Positions 45,400 to 57,189 of a stretch of 64,000 bases of DNA are shown here, one piece after another. Source of the DNA: Climacium dendroides (taxonomy: Eukaryota > Streptophyta > Bryopsida > Hypnales > Climaciaceae). The first letter of the stretch is position 1. Each line of letters begins with the position of its first letter. Made by a program: the position numbers and the translations under genes. Location: contig OX467089.1 of assembly GCA_950106755.1 (NCBI GenBank), forward strand, positions 7,442,501 through 7,506,500, given 5' to 3'. The notes beneath the pieces were generated by a model that saw only the letters and a program-made list of their open reading frames with translations, was not told the DNA's origin and searched no databases.

Positions 45400-45984
45400 T
45401 ACCCCTGCAGGGGAATAACGGTGAAGCGCGTTTTCCAAGACGCGGAGTGGTTGGAAAGAAAACTAACTCTCAGGTGCTTTTCAAATGGCCGGGTTTATAT
45501 ATAATGAGCAAAAGTCCAGTGATAGTCACAGAAGTTCAGCTGTCCAGACTTTGGAGTCGCGAAAGAAAGGTCCTGCCAGTGTGAACGGAGACTAAATCCG
45601 AACTCCACTTTCGACCTTGTTAGCAGGTCCAATTCATGGCATTAAAAAACTCGGCGTTTTGCGGGTGGAAAATTTTTCAACTTTGGTCAAACTTGGGTTC
45701 ACTCTTGTCTTTGATTTCATTTGAAATTGTAACCAAACTTGGTTTTTCATAAGGTTTCATGTTTTGACTGTATACATCTTGTGTAATCAATTTTGAGGCT
45801 TTTGGGACACTTTTTGATTTGATCATTGGTATCACATTTTGGACAATGTTAATCCTAGAAGAACTAGCTAGTTATTGACTTATTGTGGAAATCAGCCTTT
45901 AGGGTATGTTGTGCATCATTTGCCTAGAAAAAACCAAAAGCACTCATTGGAGGTCAAACTATTGTACAAGGCCTTCAGCCTTCC
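45400..45984. other. GLP5 upstream region and AT-rich spacer
   Basis: GLP upstream similarity fades after about 45560. No gene is seen. The short + strand frames here are antisense to the promoter or chance. Confidence 0.4.
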
Positions 45985-45994
45985 CTTTGCACAC

Positions 45995-46579
45995 GGGGGT
46001 GCACTACAAAGGAAGTTCATGGGTGAGAAGCGACCAAACCCTAACTATCCATTTCTACTTTTCCTAATTACTTTCTAATAAACTATAATTTCAACCTACA
46101 ATTTTGAGCTCTGTTTAACAATGTCTATAGGTTTCTATTGCCAATAATTTCAATCGTAAATAACATGTGATACATTATCTAGAAAAGATTGAAAAATAAA
46201 TTAAAATGGCATGTTTTTCAACTAAAATATTTATAGAGATCACATGAAGATGACTATTGTATCAATTTTTAGCCAAAATAAACTTTCAGTAGAAAGTTAT
46301 TTTATAAAAAAAAAATTCATTTTTCAAATTTTTTTTCTTATATAATATAGGGGTGTGAAAGTTATTTTTAGCTTTACAGTGTATCTTTTTTCTTCTAAAA
46401 TTTGTAACTAATTATTATCAACATAAAAAATACCAATAATTCAGAACATAAACTTTCAAAGTAGGAAAATCTATTCATATATTTTTTTAGAAAAAAAATA
46501 AAATTTTAGAATATAATATAGGGGGTCCAAAATTTGGTCACTCCTCACCCATAAACTTCCTTTGTAGTGCACCCCCGGG
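45995..46579. mobile_element. Mutator-like non-autonomous element, 585 bp, 10-bp target duplication
   Basis: Left end GGGGGTGCACTACAAAGGAA and right end ttcctttgtagtgcaccccc are long inverted repeats that extend inward through tcatgggtgag. CTTTGCACAC occurs at 45985-45994 and 46580-46589. A 9-10 bp duplication with G-rich ends fits the Mutator superfamily. A related inverted copy lies at 47810-48290. Confidence 0.75.
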
Positions 46580-46589
46580 CTTTGCACAC

Positions 46590-49227
46590 AAAATTTCAAG
46601 GATGAACATTTGCATTCTCGTTCTACATAAAAGGATTTTCAATCATTCAAATATACTTAGTGTCCATAGCGTACTTTTAGGGTTAAGTGTGTATGTATAG
46701 TGTTCATATCTTAGTGGAATTTTTATCAAAAGTTTTGGTTTACATCACATAAATGAGTTTAGATTTGTGTTTAGATTTTGGATGTTTAGCTTGAAGCCTT
46801 TAATGATGGAAGTAGGAACTTGTAATGATTGAACAAGCTCATATTTAATAATCTAATTCAAATATCCTACAATCCCACAATCCTACATCAATGCATTTTT
46901 GCATCACTTATGGTCCTACCACTACCCACTGGATGCCCAGGCCGCCCTACTATCATATTTGCAATTTTGCATAATGAACTTATCTTGTTTCCGACATTTT
47001 AATCTTTGATAGACTATGAACTTGTTTGATTTCATAAGCCAAATCCTTTTGATATTCCATTCTAAAATATTGAATTTCTATACAAATTTAAATTGGATGT
47101 TGATGTGATGACTTTCAATGCATTCTCAAATTAAATGTTTTGTTTTAGGTATTTATTTGTGCCAATTTTTGAACAATGTCAATATTTGGTCATCATTACA
47201 AGAAGTTTGAGCCCTGAAAAGGGCTATCAATTCCACGACAATAGGAAATGCTGGCAAAGATAACAAAAAAAATATTTAATTTTAAAAAATGATTTTTTCA
47301 GCGAACAACAGGGCCTAGATGGCATGAGACAAGATTTAACAAATACTTTAAAAAAACATTAAAAATGATTTTCAAATATAATTTTCAAATTAGATCCAAA
47401 ATTACAAAACTATGATGATACTACTACCACATCAGATCACAATTTATTTATTTTTTATTCTAAATTTGTTTTAAAAATTTATTTTTATTTTTATTTATTT
47501 TTGTTATTGAAATAATCTGGCCAACACTTCGCTTGTTCATAGCTTGAAGAACCTTTTCTTAACGGCCCTTTCAAGGCCTGAAATTTTTTCTAATGTCAAT
47601 CTATTTGGAATTGTTCATTTTTTATCAAAAAGATGTGAAATTTTTTATTAGATATTTTGATTTATTTTATATTAAAATACCAATTGCCAAATTTGCTTAC
47701 AAGTTACAATAGCTTCACGGGGGGGACACTCCCCGTGTTTTAGAAACCTATGTGTGGCAAAAAATGTAATACATGTAATACATCCTAAAATTTATTTATT
47801 TTTTCCAAAAAAAATTTATGAATAGATTGTGCTACTTTAAAAGTTTATGTTCTGAATTATTGGTATTTTTTTATGTTAATAAAAATTAGTTACAAATTTT
47901 AGAAGAAAAAAGATACACTGTAAAGCTAAAAATTACTTTCACACCCCTATATTATATAAGATACACTGTAAAGCTAAAAATTACTTTCACACCCCTATAT
48001 TAAAAAAAATTTGAAAAATGAAAAAAAAAATTCTATAAAATAGCTTTCTATTGAAATTTTATTTTGGTTGAATATTGATGCAATAGTCATTATCATGTGA
48101 TCTCTATAAATATTTTAGTTGAAAACCATGCCATTTTAGTTTATTTTTCAACCTTTTCTAGACAACATATCTTATGTTATTTGGAATTGAAAATTTTGTC
48201 AATAGAAACCTTTAGTCATTGTTAAACAAAGCTTTAGGATGTAATTATAGTTTATTCCAAAGTAAATAGGGGGTCAAAAAATCACTTCACCGCACGTGGG
48301 TATTCCGAATGTAATGAGAGTGTCCTCCCCATGAATAGCTTATAATCTTCTCAAAACTTACTTTATAGTCATATTACATAATTAGTGCATACAATAGACA
48401 ATTGTGACCAATTCCAAAATCTTGTACTCCATCATACAAAATACCTTGTTGGTAACACATTTTGAAATGTGAAATAGAATACACAAATAGTAGGTTTCAA
48501 AGGCCTATTTATCAAATAAATACAGTTGAAGAAAAAACTTTACTAGGTTCTTTACAAAAATCAGTCATTAAGTCAATACTAACAATGATTCTTAGAATAT
48601 TGAAAAAACTTTAGAAAAAATGGAAAGACTAATATATCACAACATATTATGAACTTGTAATTGGTCTATAGTTTAGACTTATATCCATTAAATTTTGATA
48701 TCTAAAACAAATTTAGTCTTAGTGAATATCAAACCTCAAAAAATTGACTAAAAGAATCATAGTAAAAATATAATTTTTTAGTGTTTTTTTTAAGAAATTT
48801 GAAAATCAAAGAATAGATTGTTAAAGCTAAATTTTTGTTGGATTTTATTATATTTAAATAAAAAATTGGCTTGCAATTTTGTTTAACCCAAAGATCTTGC
48901 GTTCCTAAAATAGGATGTATAATTCCAAATAAACTCAATTGTAGCTTTAAGAGCATTCAATCTCATCTTGGTAGGACCAAATAAATATTTTTTTTAATAC
49001 ATTAGACTCTATAATCTTGCAATCTAGACCAACAAAGTATCCAAATACTTTCTACACATTTGCACAGTAGTCTAGTATTATTTTATTTAGATAAATTTCA
49101 ATAAAAACATTTTCTTTTGTCATTTATTGAAGTACTAAAATGTATTAATTGAGGAAAATTTTGATATTTTTATGATCAAATATTTAGCCATTTTTTAAAA
49201 TGCTATTTTGAGATAGAGACTACTATT
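46590..49227. other. AT-rich intergenic region with an inverted element copy
   Basis: No gene is recognised. Around 47200-47600 are pairs such as gagccctgaaaagggc and cggccctttcaaggcc that may be ends of another small element. At 47810-48290 lies an inverted copy of the 45995 element. The - strand frame at 48729-48956 is AT-driven and not called. Confidence 0.5.
47810..48290. mobile_element. Diverged inverted copy of the 585-bp Mutator-like element
   Basis: The interior matches 46080-46550 in reverse (gaattattggtatttt, aaagctaaaaattactttca, gatctctataaatattttag). A 43-bp segment built on gatacactgtaaagctaaaa is duplicated in tandem at about 47919-48002. The termini are degraded. Confidence 0.65.
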
Positions 49228-51680
49228 TTGGTTGGCGCTTGCTATGCTACGCATCCATCAGATGCAGAAAAAAAAATTTAATAAATCTTCAAATAAAAAT
49301 GATTAAAATCTTTGTATAATAAGTAAGCATATATTGAAATGTACAATAGAAATTTATTGAATGATGAATGAAACATAAGCAATGGTAAATACTATAAAAG
49401 ATATGCGTGCATTAAAATGCATTAGAATTTTGACTCTATTGTTACAAAAAATGGCAACCAAATTGAAGAATTGAAAAGAAAATCTTATAAATTTCAAAAA
49501 CTTTGTGAACAACTTAATTGTTGTGGAATCCAAAATCGCTTCAATTGAATAAATTTCTCAAAATCATTTGGTAGTAGCAATAGAAAAGCACAAAATCATA
49601 GAAGTGCAAAGAAGTGTAAAGCCAAGAGAAGCAATGGATTTGCTACCTCTATAATATCATCATATGGATCCTCTTTAATATCACCTAAATTGTAACAACT
49701 ATGTTATTTCTATAATATCACCCTTTGTAAAAATTGATATTACAAAAGTGATTGCAAATTGCTACTCTATTTCTGTAATATCACATTGTATGAAAATAAA
49801 ATTTCTATGTATGCATGATTGAAAATATTTTTATAAAATATTTAAAACAATTATTTTAAAGACTTATTGAAATCATTATCATGCATTCTATTCAAATATA
49901 TCAAATTTTTACTAATATGTGATACAATGAATGCATAGCATAGCAAGCATGAGCCCCTAGTATTAATGGTAGCATTTGTGATATTACAGAGGGACTTATG
50001 ATTTTAGTAGTATGATAAAGACTTCAACATTTTCATTTAAAAAATTATAGAACCCACTTTGAAAATTTAGGATTAAAGCAGCCATTGTTACCAACTCACT
50101 ACAAAGAAGTAAGCCTTAAGAAAATACAAAATTATAATTTTCAATTGTTCAAAAATTCATGTTGACTGAAGCACACTCTAAGACAATATACAAGAGACTT
50201 GAGGCATTTTTAAAAAAAATCCTCTCCTAAAAAGGTGTATATTGCTTATGCAAATCAACTTATTAAATTTGAGCCACAAATTCTTTACAATGGGTACTCA
50301 ATAGTACTAAAAATCCTAAATATTACATGCATGATACATATTCAAATTTCAATCTTATTTGTTACATTAATTTTGAAAATATAGAAAAATTCAAGTACAT
50401 TGACAATTTCATATGAACCTTTATGATCAATTTTATATTCATTGAATTATTTTTACAATACTTATGCTAGATAATTACTTCCGCATTCAATATGTGACAT
50501 AAAGTAATACAAGCATTTCTTGCAATCATCCAAATCTGATTCAATAATTATTTATAAATATTATTAAAAAAATTGACCAAATAAATATTTTTTTAACAAT
50601 GTATAGATAGGAAATTTTGATTATTTCGTTAAAATGGTGATATTCCATACACCATTTTCACATTAAGTGGTTTAGACTATAAAAGTGCCATCTAGGACAA
50701 GTATAGATTTCAAACTACATAGTCTAAATGGTAAAAGTGCCAAAGTTTACAGAAAGTATAAGTTTAACGAAATTCTCTATATAGAAGAATTTCTATTAAT
50801 GAAAACCTTAAAACTTTTAAAAGACATAATTTGTAGCACAATCATCTAAGTTTTGTATAAGAACTGGCTTGGATAATTATTCATTAGAAGTTGACTTGAA
50901 ATTAGCAGTGCACTTATATATACAAACTATTAGCCCCAAAGGGTTGGGGTATATTTTAAGAAGAAATGGCCAAAAATTGTCACTTTCTATGGTATTGTGA
51001 TTTGTGAAGAATCAAAGTCAACTAATCATACTACTGAAATCACAAGGCCTTCCGTAAATCACATTTTTACACAATGTGATATTACAGAGGTCCAATCCCA
51101 CTGTAATATCACATTTATACACAATCTACTATTATAGAGTTTCAATGGCCATTTCACCTCTGTAATATCACACAGTATAAAAATTTGATATAATAGAGGT
51201 ATAGTGATATTATGGAGGTTTCATATTTTTTGGCTTCACACTTTATTTTACTTCCACAATTCTATGATTTTCTAAGCTTTGAATGTTTTCAATTCTAATG
51301 TTCTTTTCTTACTACTAAATGATTTGAAGCTTTGTTAGATTGAAGCAATTTTGAATTCTACAACAAAGTATTTACAAAGTTTTTGCAATTTGACAAATTT
51401 GCATTTCAATTCTTCAATTTTGGTCACCATTGTTTGTAAGTGATATCCTTGCAATGTTTTCATGTTTGCAAAGATTTTTTTTGTGAAAATTATGATATAA
51501 AGACTTTTCTTTAATTACTTTCTATTGCACAATATATGTATTTCCAGAGAATATTGTATGAAGATGTCAATATTTTCATTTAAAGATTATACATACTTTA
51601 TTAATCTACATTCTATCACATGAGAAATTGATGAAAGTGATATAGTTAATGTGTAGCAAAGCAAGCGCCAACTGCTAGTA
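49228..51680. mobile_element. Large foldback element with inverted arms of about 450-600 bp
   Basis: Left end ttggcgcttgctatgctacg (49233) and right end gtgtagcaaagcaagcgcca (51652) are inverted. Inside, 49440-49640 (caaccaaattgaagaattga, gcacaaaatcatag) pairs with 51220-51450 in reverse. Motifs tctgtaatatcac and gatattacagagg recur at 49650-49800 and 51060-51210. A third terminus-like motif (gcatagcatagcaagcatg) lies at 49934. No transposase is seen. Both right-end motifs are followed within 12 bases by CTAGT, which recalls Helitron 3' ends, but the classification is open. Confidence 0.55.
50606..50782. mobile_element. Diverged AATTTC-type short transposon
   Basis: It contains gattatttcgttaaaatggt on the left and agtttaacgaaattctctat on the right, with a decayed dyad (ggtttagactataaaa) between. 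It lies inside the loop of the large foldback element, so it is nested. Confidence 0.5.
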
Positions 51681-53985
51681 AACTTTATTTTTATAGTCAA
51701 TCAAACAAAATTGTACTAGACTATTTTGTGAATGTATTGGAAAAAATTCTTAAGAGAATGACCTTGTAGATCCAAGGACTATAGCATTTGAACTTATAAG
51801 ATAAAAATAATTTCAATTGTATCCAATTGAGCTAACAAACTTCAATTCCTCATTTCCACTTAGAATGATATTTTTATTCTGATCAACGTTATTTTTTGTT
51901 TTTTTTACAATTGCATGCAACATCATAATCATTACACAATAATTACAAGCTTTTGACAATGATACAAAGTTATCACAAATTGCTCAAAGTTGTATCCTTG
52001 CCTAAAAAACTTTGCGCATCATATCTTTTGATCCAAACACCCACCAAAATATTTAACTACTACAAAATAGTGAACATGTCTATTGACTCTACACCTTGGA
52101 TCAAAAATTCAAAAGAGTAATTCAAAATTGATTATTGGTAAGAACTTGCTTGAATTTTTAATTATTTGTTTCACAATTTCACAACAATTGTCTTTGAAGG
52201 GTTAGATTTAATTTTTTAACATACAGAATGTAAATTTATAATAATTGTAAGACAACTTCTATAACCTAATAGATACAAAATCATAACAAGAATTCAAATA
52301 ACTACCGTACTTAAAAATTTATGAGGTTGAAAGCTAATAGAAATATAATTATAAGTACTACGGTCTTTAGTTATCATGAACACGAACATTTTTGCTCTTG
52401 GGTTTCAAGATATATTGGCATATTAAAGGATTAACTCCGAAAAACACTCCCCTATGCAACCTGCATTGATCTCTCTTTATTCTTGGGCCCATCATTATCT
52501 CTTCCAAATCCAGCAATTTATCAAAATATGAAGGGCCTGTGGCTTGGCTCACTATACTAAAATTTATTATTATAATACCTTCTCCCACATTGTTATGTGT
52601 GTCAATAAATTCAACCTTCCCTTGTTTGCATGAAAAGTTTTTTTTAAGGTAGAATATTTTCTTCTCCTTTCTATAATGCCCCAAAGTACATTTGCTAGTT
52701 GGATTGTCAACTTTGCATTGGATCAATTTGTCAAACAAAAACCCAAAAATTATGTGGGCTTTTGGAATGGCTTGCTATTTGCTATTATATGACTTGTATG
52801 TCAAGTCTTCATTGTAGATGCTCTCATAGAGATAATTTGTTTTGCAAACATCACAAACTATGTTTATTTTCTCAAATGAGTTGCAAAACAAATGCAATCA
52901 TGTTCATGAAAATTTTGATATACAAGTAGAACTTCTTTTAGTGCATGTTCTTTTCTTGTATAATATGCAATAGGAGAATTTGTAGAGAATAGGTGGGTCT
53001 ATACATGATTTGAAATGGAAAATTGAATGAAATATTTAAAATATAATTTGTGTAATTTGATTTTTGGAGGGGTAGTTGTTTAAATGAGTGACTAAAAAAA
53101 AAAACACTCGTGGCTTCACTATAACTATAAGTTACTAAAAACAAACACTATTCCCTTTTATGACTTCTACATTGGAAACAAATAAATAAAAAATTCAAAG
53201 TGAAGGGTGTCCAATATTTGAATAATTTTTCTAATATTTTATAGTTGTTTTACAATTTTATAATTTCCCCCAACTAAATATCTACCATGGCCATTTTAGA
53301 GGGCTTTAGTACTATTTCCAACCTAAAAATGCAAATTTGAAGGTCAAAATTGGGAGACAAGGACTTTTACTAAACTTACACAAGCCTATAAAGATATTTA
53401 AAAAAAATACTGAAGTGTCCACCTTCCACATTTGCTCAAAGTACATTGCCTTTGAGCAATGCAAAGAACACCAATTTTTTTTCTTAAAGATGCAAATGGT
53501 TGAGAAGAAGTATCTTCAAGTTAGGAAAAAAGTCTTTTTTGCATGCTTTACAAATTATTCATATTTAATTCATTTAAAAAAAAAACTATTCCAAAAGTCA
53601 CAATACTCCAATACTCAAGCCATTTTGAGCCAAAAACAATAGGTATTTCTTGCAACTGCCCTCCAACGATGGTTGACATAGGTTTTTTTATGAGCTACAA
53701 TTCACTCACTCTGACAGGTTTCAGCTTGTCAAACTCCTTCCCTCGAGAATTGTGCAGAATTCAAGGCTGTGCAGGCTTGAAGCAAATCCTGTTCCAAAAA
53801 GACACACCTGGGTTAACAATGTTGTGTGCATCCTCGACCAGCGATTCTGAGAATAATTTACATTTAGCTGACGAATCACATTTCAACGAGACCTGTCTGG
53901 CGGATCCAAAAGAATGGTGATCGATTGCATCCATGGCTGTATACGATGTTTCCAAAGACTTTGAGGTCATGAGCTATTGATCGAT
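51681..53985. other. AT-rich intergenic region; uncertain frame at 52367-52738
   Basis: The - strand frame 52367-52738 (123 codons, several Cys, Lys-rich) is longer than expected for this AT content, but I see no known motif and no neighbours to support it. Several A/T runs mark likely short-transposon debris. At 53643-53662 aggtatttcttgcaactgcc matches the terminus of the TA-flanked family. The short 3' side of GLP6 begins at about 53900. Confidence 0.35.
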
Positions 53986-54651
53986 TTACATGCGGGACTT
54001 CTTCTGGATCGTGTGCACCGTCGTCTCGTTGATCCTGAATGCCTTCTCCAGCACCTCGTCCTTGATGTCCGGAATGAACAAAGCGGGGGCGATCTGCTGC
54101 ACGCCGGGGTTCTGGCTGCTCAAAGCGGCGAACGCCAACGCAGGGTATTTGCCCACGTTCAGCTGAAAGTGCACCAGGCCCTTGGGGAACACGAACAGCT
54201 CGCCTTCCTTGAGGGTGGTGGCAAACAAAGTGTTGTTGGTGCTGACGAAGCCCACGTACAACTCGCCTTTAACCAGGATCAGAATCTCGGTGGCGCGTGG
54301 GTGAGTGTGCGGGGGGTTGATGCCGCCCTTGGCGAAGTCGATGCGAGCCGCGGAGATGCCCAAAGTGTTCAATCCCGGGAACTGAAGCACGGACGCAGGC
54401 GTGACTGCGACCCTGTTGGGGTAGATGATGTATCCTGCGTTCTTCAAGCCAGCGAATGTGAAGTCGTTCACGGAGACCTTGTCGGCCGGCTTGCAGGTGA
54501 GTCCGTTGATGGTGATTCCGCTCTTCAAGTCTGCGACGCAGAAGTCTTGGAGCGGATCCTCGTCCGCTGCAATGGTGAGCATGGGTAACATCGTAACGCT
54601 GAGCAACAAGGCCACGGTCACCCTCAAGTTTCTGCGGGTCATGTTTCCCAT
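53986..54651 (-). CDS. Germin-like protein GLP6 (subfamily B, divergent)
   Basis: 221 residues, start MGNMTRR. Signal peptide ends MLTIA|AD. Cys38, Cys53, His115, His117, Glu122 and His161 are all kept, so metal binding should persist. It is the most divergent copy. The loop that reads NAGNTNNPNN in GLP5 is NAGYIIYPNR. Asp137 is Ser, the segment after Glu122 is ILILVKG, and the C-terminus ends TVHTIQKKSRM instead of TVDLIQKQFRM. Its TATA box is altered and the usual 3' flank is missing. The clustered replacements away from the metal site fit either relaxed constraint or a new role. Confidence 0.9.
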   Translation of the reverse strand: MGNMTRRNLRVTVALLLSVTMLPMLTIAADEDPLQDFCVADLKSGITINGLTCKPADKVSVNDFTFAGLKNAGYIIYPNRVAVTPASVLQFPGLNTLGISAARIDFAKGGINPPHTHPRATEILILVKGELYVGFVSTNNTLFATTLKEGELFVFPKGLVHFQLNVGKYPALAFAALSSQNPGVQQIAPALFIPDIKDEVLEKAFRINETTVHTIQKKSRM

Positions 54652-54841
54652 GCTGACGACTAACTGCAACAATCGGCGCTGCTAGAAACTGATGGAGGAG
54701 TTGTGCAGTTGAGTTGCAAGTCGAGCTCTGTGAGTTGCAATTGCAAGAGAGCAGGGTTCCCTGAGGTGGCTGCGAAAGCTAGAGATCGATTGCTGAACAC
54801 TGGAAAGGTTGCTGCTGTTACAATTGCTTGGATTGTAGGGG

Positions 54842-54849
54842 TTTGTATA
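54842..54849 (-). promoter_or_regulatory. Altered TATA box of GLP6
   Basis: TATACAAA on the - strand at the place where most paralogues have TATATAAA, 191 bp upstream of the ATG. A T-to-C change in the core may weaken the promoter. Confidence 0.55.
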
Positions 54850-54929
54850 CATCTCGTGGTAATCCTGGTGCTCCAGGACACACGCAGGAAGGAAAGACTC
54901 TGAAAGAAAACTCTGATGGGGTGGCCAAA

Positions 54930-56290
54930 ACGTCAAACACCTGCTCCCGTCCGTTCCCTTCCTCCCTACCTTTGCCTTGGCTCCCTGCCTTGGCTTCTCC
55001 CCTTCTCCCTCCCTCTCCTGCTGCCTTCCTCCCTTCCTCGACTCCTCTCCTTTGGCTGCAGGTTCCTTTAACCTCAACCTTGCGTCTTTGTCTTCAGCCT
55101 CTAGTTGTCCAAAGACACCAAATTTTCACGTTTCAAATATCGTAAAGTTAAATAAAATATAAAGAATTGATTTTTTTAAATGTGATCTTTAATTTGCCTA
55201 ATTTGAATTTGTATTGTTACAATTAAAAAAAAATGGATTCAACATATCAAAATGTTGGCTTTTGTTCAATTTAGAGCAAATTTTGAGAAGCTGAAATCAA
55301 GCCTTAAGCATTTAGGGGTTAAATACTTTCTTTTGCATCAAATGTTTCACTTAAAATTTCATTTCAAATACTTCTTAAGTACCATTCATTCCAAAAGCAT
55401 GGTCACAATCTTAATCGATATTTTTCTTAAACTTCATTTCAAATACTTCTTAAGTATCATTCATTCCAAAAGCATGGTCACAATCTTCATCAATATTTTT
55501 CTTAAACAAATCCAAATCCAACCTTCATCGATATTTTTTTAAATGAATCCAACCGGTTAACTTATTCAAGTACATTGTTCCAAGATTATAAAGTGACTTT
55601 TACCACCAATTGCAAGTTCAATGCACCAAAATTTAACTCTAAACGTAGGCTTCACTAGCCCTTCTAAAATGTGAAGGCTTTTGTATTTCAACATTTTAGA
55701 AAAGAAATATGTGTCCATGTAGCCAATATGTTGGAAAAGTCAATATGTTCAAGAATCTTTCAAAATTCTTTTCACATGTCAAGTCGAAAAAGTTGGTCAC
55801 CCCAAAATATATGAGGTTATAGGGCCCAACATGCACAACCCCAATCAATTTATGGCTTTCCAAAATCTACTCTAACATTTTCAAAAATGGATTTCTTATG
55901 TGATTTTTTTTTCCACAATCTAGTGTATTTGAGGCTCATTTCCAAGAGCCCTCAACACTACGAGAAGTCAAGATTACTATAAGAAGTCAAGATTGCAATG
56001 GGTACCTCTACACAAAATCTTGAACAGAAAAATCATAATCATCCATTTTTGGAATCGTATTTTTGATGCTAAAACTAAACTTCAAATAGAGTTTTGCAAA
56101 AATATAAACTACTTAAAATAGAAATCTAATTAGGCTGTATTTAACTCCAAATGCGAAAATTTGGTGCCTTGTACAACGAGGGGGTTGAAGGCAAGGACGC
56201 AAGGTTGAGGTTGAAAGAACCTGCAGCCAAAGGAGAGGCAGGGAGGAAGGGAACGGACGGAGGGAACGGAGGAGCAGGGGCCAGTGCGCC
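54930..56290. repeat. Inverted repeat between GLP6 and GLP7, polypurine/polypyrimidine arms
   Basis: The left arm (about 54955-55135) is pyrimidine-rich and ends ccaaattttcacgttt. The right arm (about 56148-56270) is its inverted copy (gcgaaaatttggtgcc, gaacctgcagccaaaggaga, gaacggacgg). About 1 kb of AT-rich DNA separates them, including a 75-bp tandem duplication. It may be a foldback transposon or the homologous upstream parts of the two head-to-head GLP genes. Confidence 0.65.
55358..55507. repeat. 75-bp tandem duplication
   Basis: Two units, 55358-55432 and 55433-55507, share ttcatttcaaatacttctta and ccaaaagcatggtcacaatc with only three differences (acc/atc, taat/tcat, cga/caa). Confidence 0.85.
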
Positions 56291-57022
56291 TCACAGGGGC
56301 CCCATTTTGCTCGAGAGGGGTTGTTTAACGTCTCGCAAACAGCGAAGACCGCCCGCAGTAATTCTCGAGAGTAAAGACCGGGTCCACTGAAAGTCCGAGT
56401 TAGCCGACGAGTGAGCCGCAACTGAAAAGTGAAGTGATAGTGCGAATGGTGAAAGATTGGGAAGGCACTCCCCGACCGCCACGTTTGCCGTGATTCTTGG
56501 AGTTACAGTTTTCGTCTCCTTGCGAGCCCGAAGAAAGTTAAGTCAAACTCGTGTTCGCATGTCGCTTCTTTCTCACTCACGCGTTCAGTTGAACTGAAGT
56601 CAAACTCTCAGATATTCACCCAAGCAAGGGTGGGAGGTGGGGCAATTTTTAATTGTCTGATTTGTCACAATCCTTCCAGGGTGACACAAAGTTATGTCGG
56701 ACCAGCAATATTTTGAATTCTTTAATCCCGCTAATCGCGGCGGCCAAAGCGTGACGTCCGATGCATCGTTCCCCACCATCTTGGCGGCTAGCTCCGGCAC
56801 TCCGGCACGATCAGCAACTCACATATGCAGCTCCGGCACTCGTCTAAACGTCAACGCCTTTGACTTTCAGTGGATCCGGTCTTGCCCCACGTTGAGATTG
56901 TTAGAAGGGTATCCAGAGCTACCGCAGCCGTTTTCCATGACTACGACAAGTCCCGAGTTTCCTTCGAAGCTATCACGTTCCAGTCACCCCTCGTGCGCTT
57001 CGCCAGTGACGCTCTTGAGTTG
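56291..57022. promoter_or_regulatory. GLP7 upstream region
   Basis: A GC-richer region without a supported gene. It probably contains the GLP7 promoter. Short blocks near 56980-57020 (gtcgcttcgccagtgacgct-like) do not match the subfamily A promoters, so upstream control may differ. Confidence 0.4.
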
Positions 57023-57030
57023 TATATAAA
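57023..57030 (+). promoter_or_regulatory. TATA box of GLP7
   Basis: TATATAAA lies 160 bp upstream of the ATG, followed by accccaacaaccgaagcagt and the shared aacagcagcaa leader motif. Confidence 0.75.
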
Positions 57031-57189
57031 CCCCAACAACCGAAGCAGTTGTAACAGCAGCAATCATTCCAATATCCCACAACTTCCACAACCATCTAGC
57101 GCACTCGGCTCCCTTGCAACTCAAAGAGCTCGACTTGCAGCTCAGCTATTCTTCAGTTTCTAGCAGCAACGATTGTTGCAGTCGTCGAC

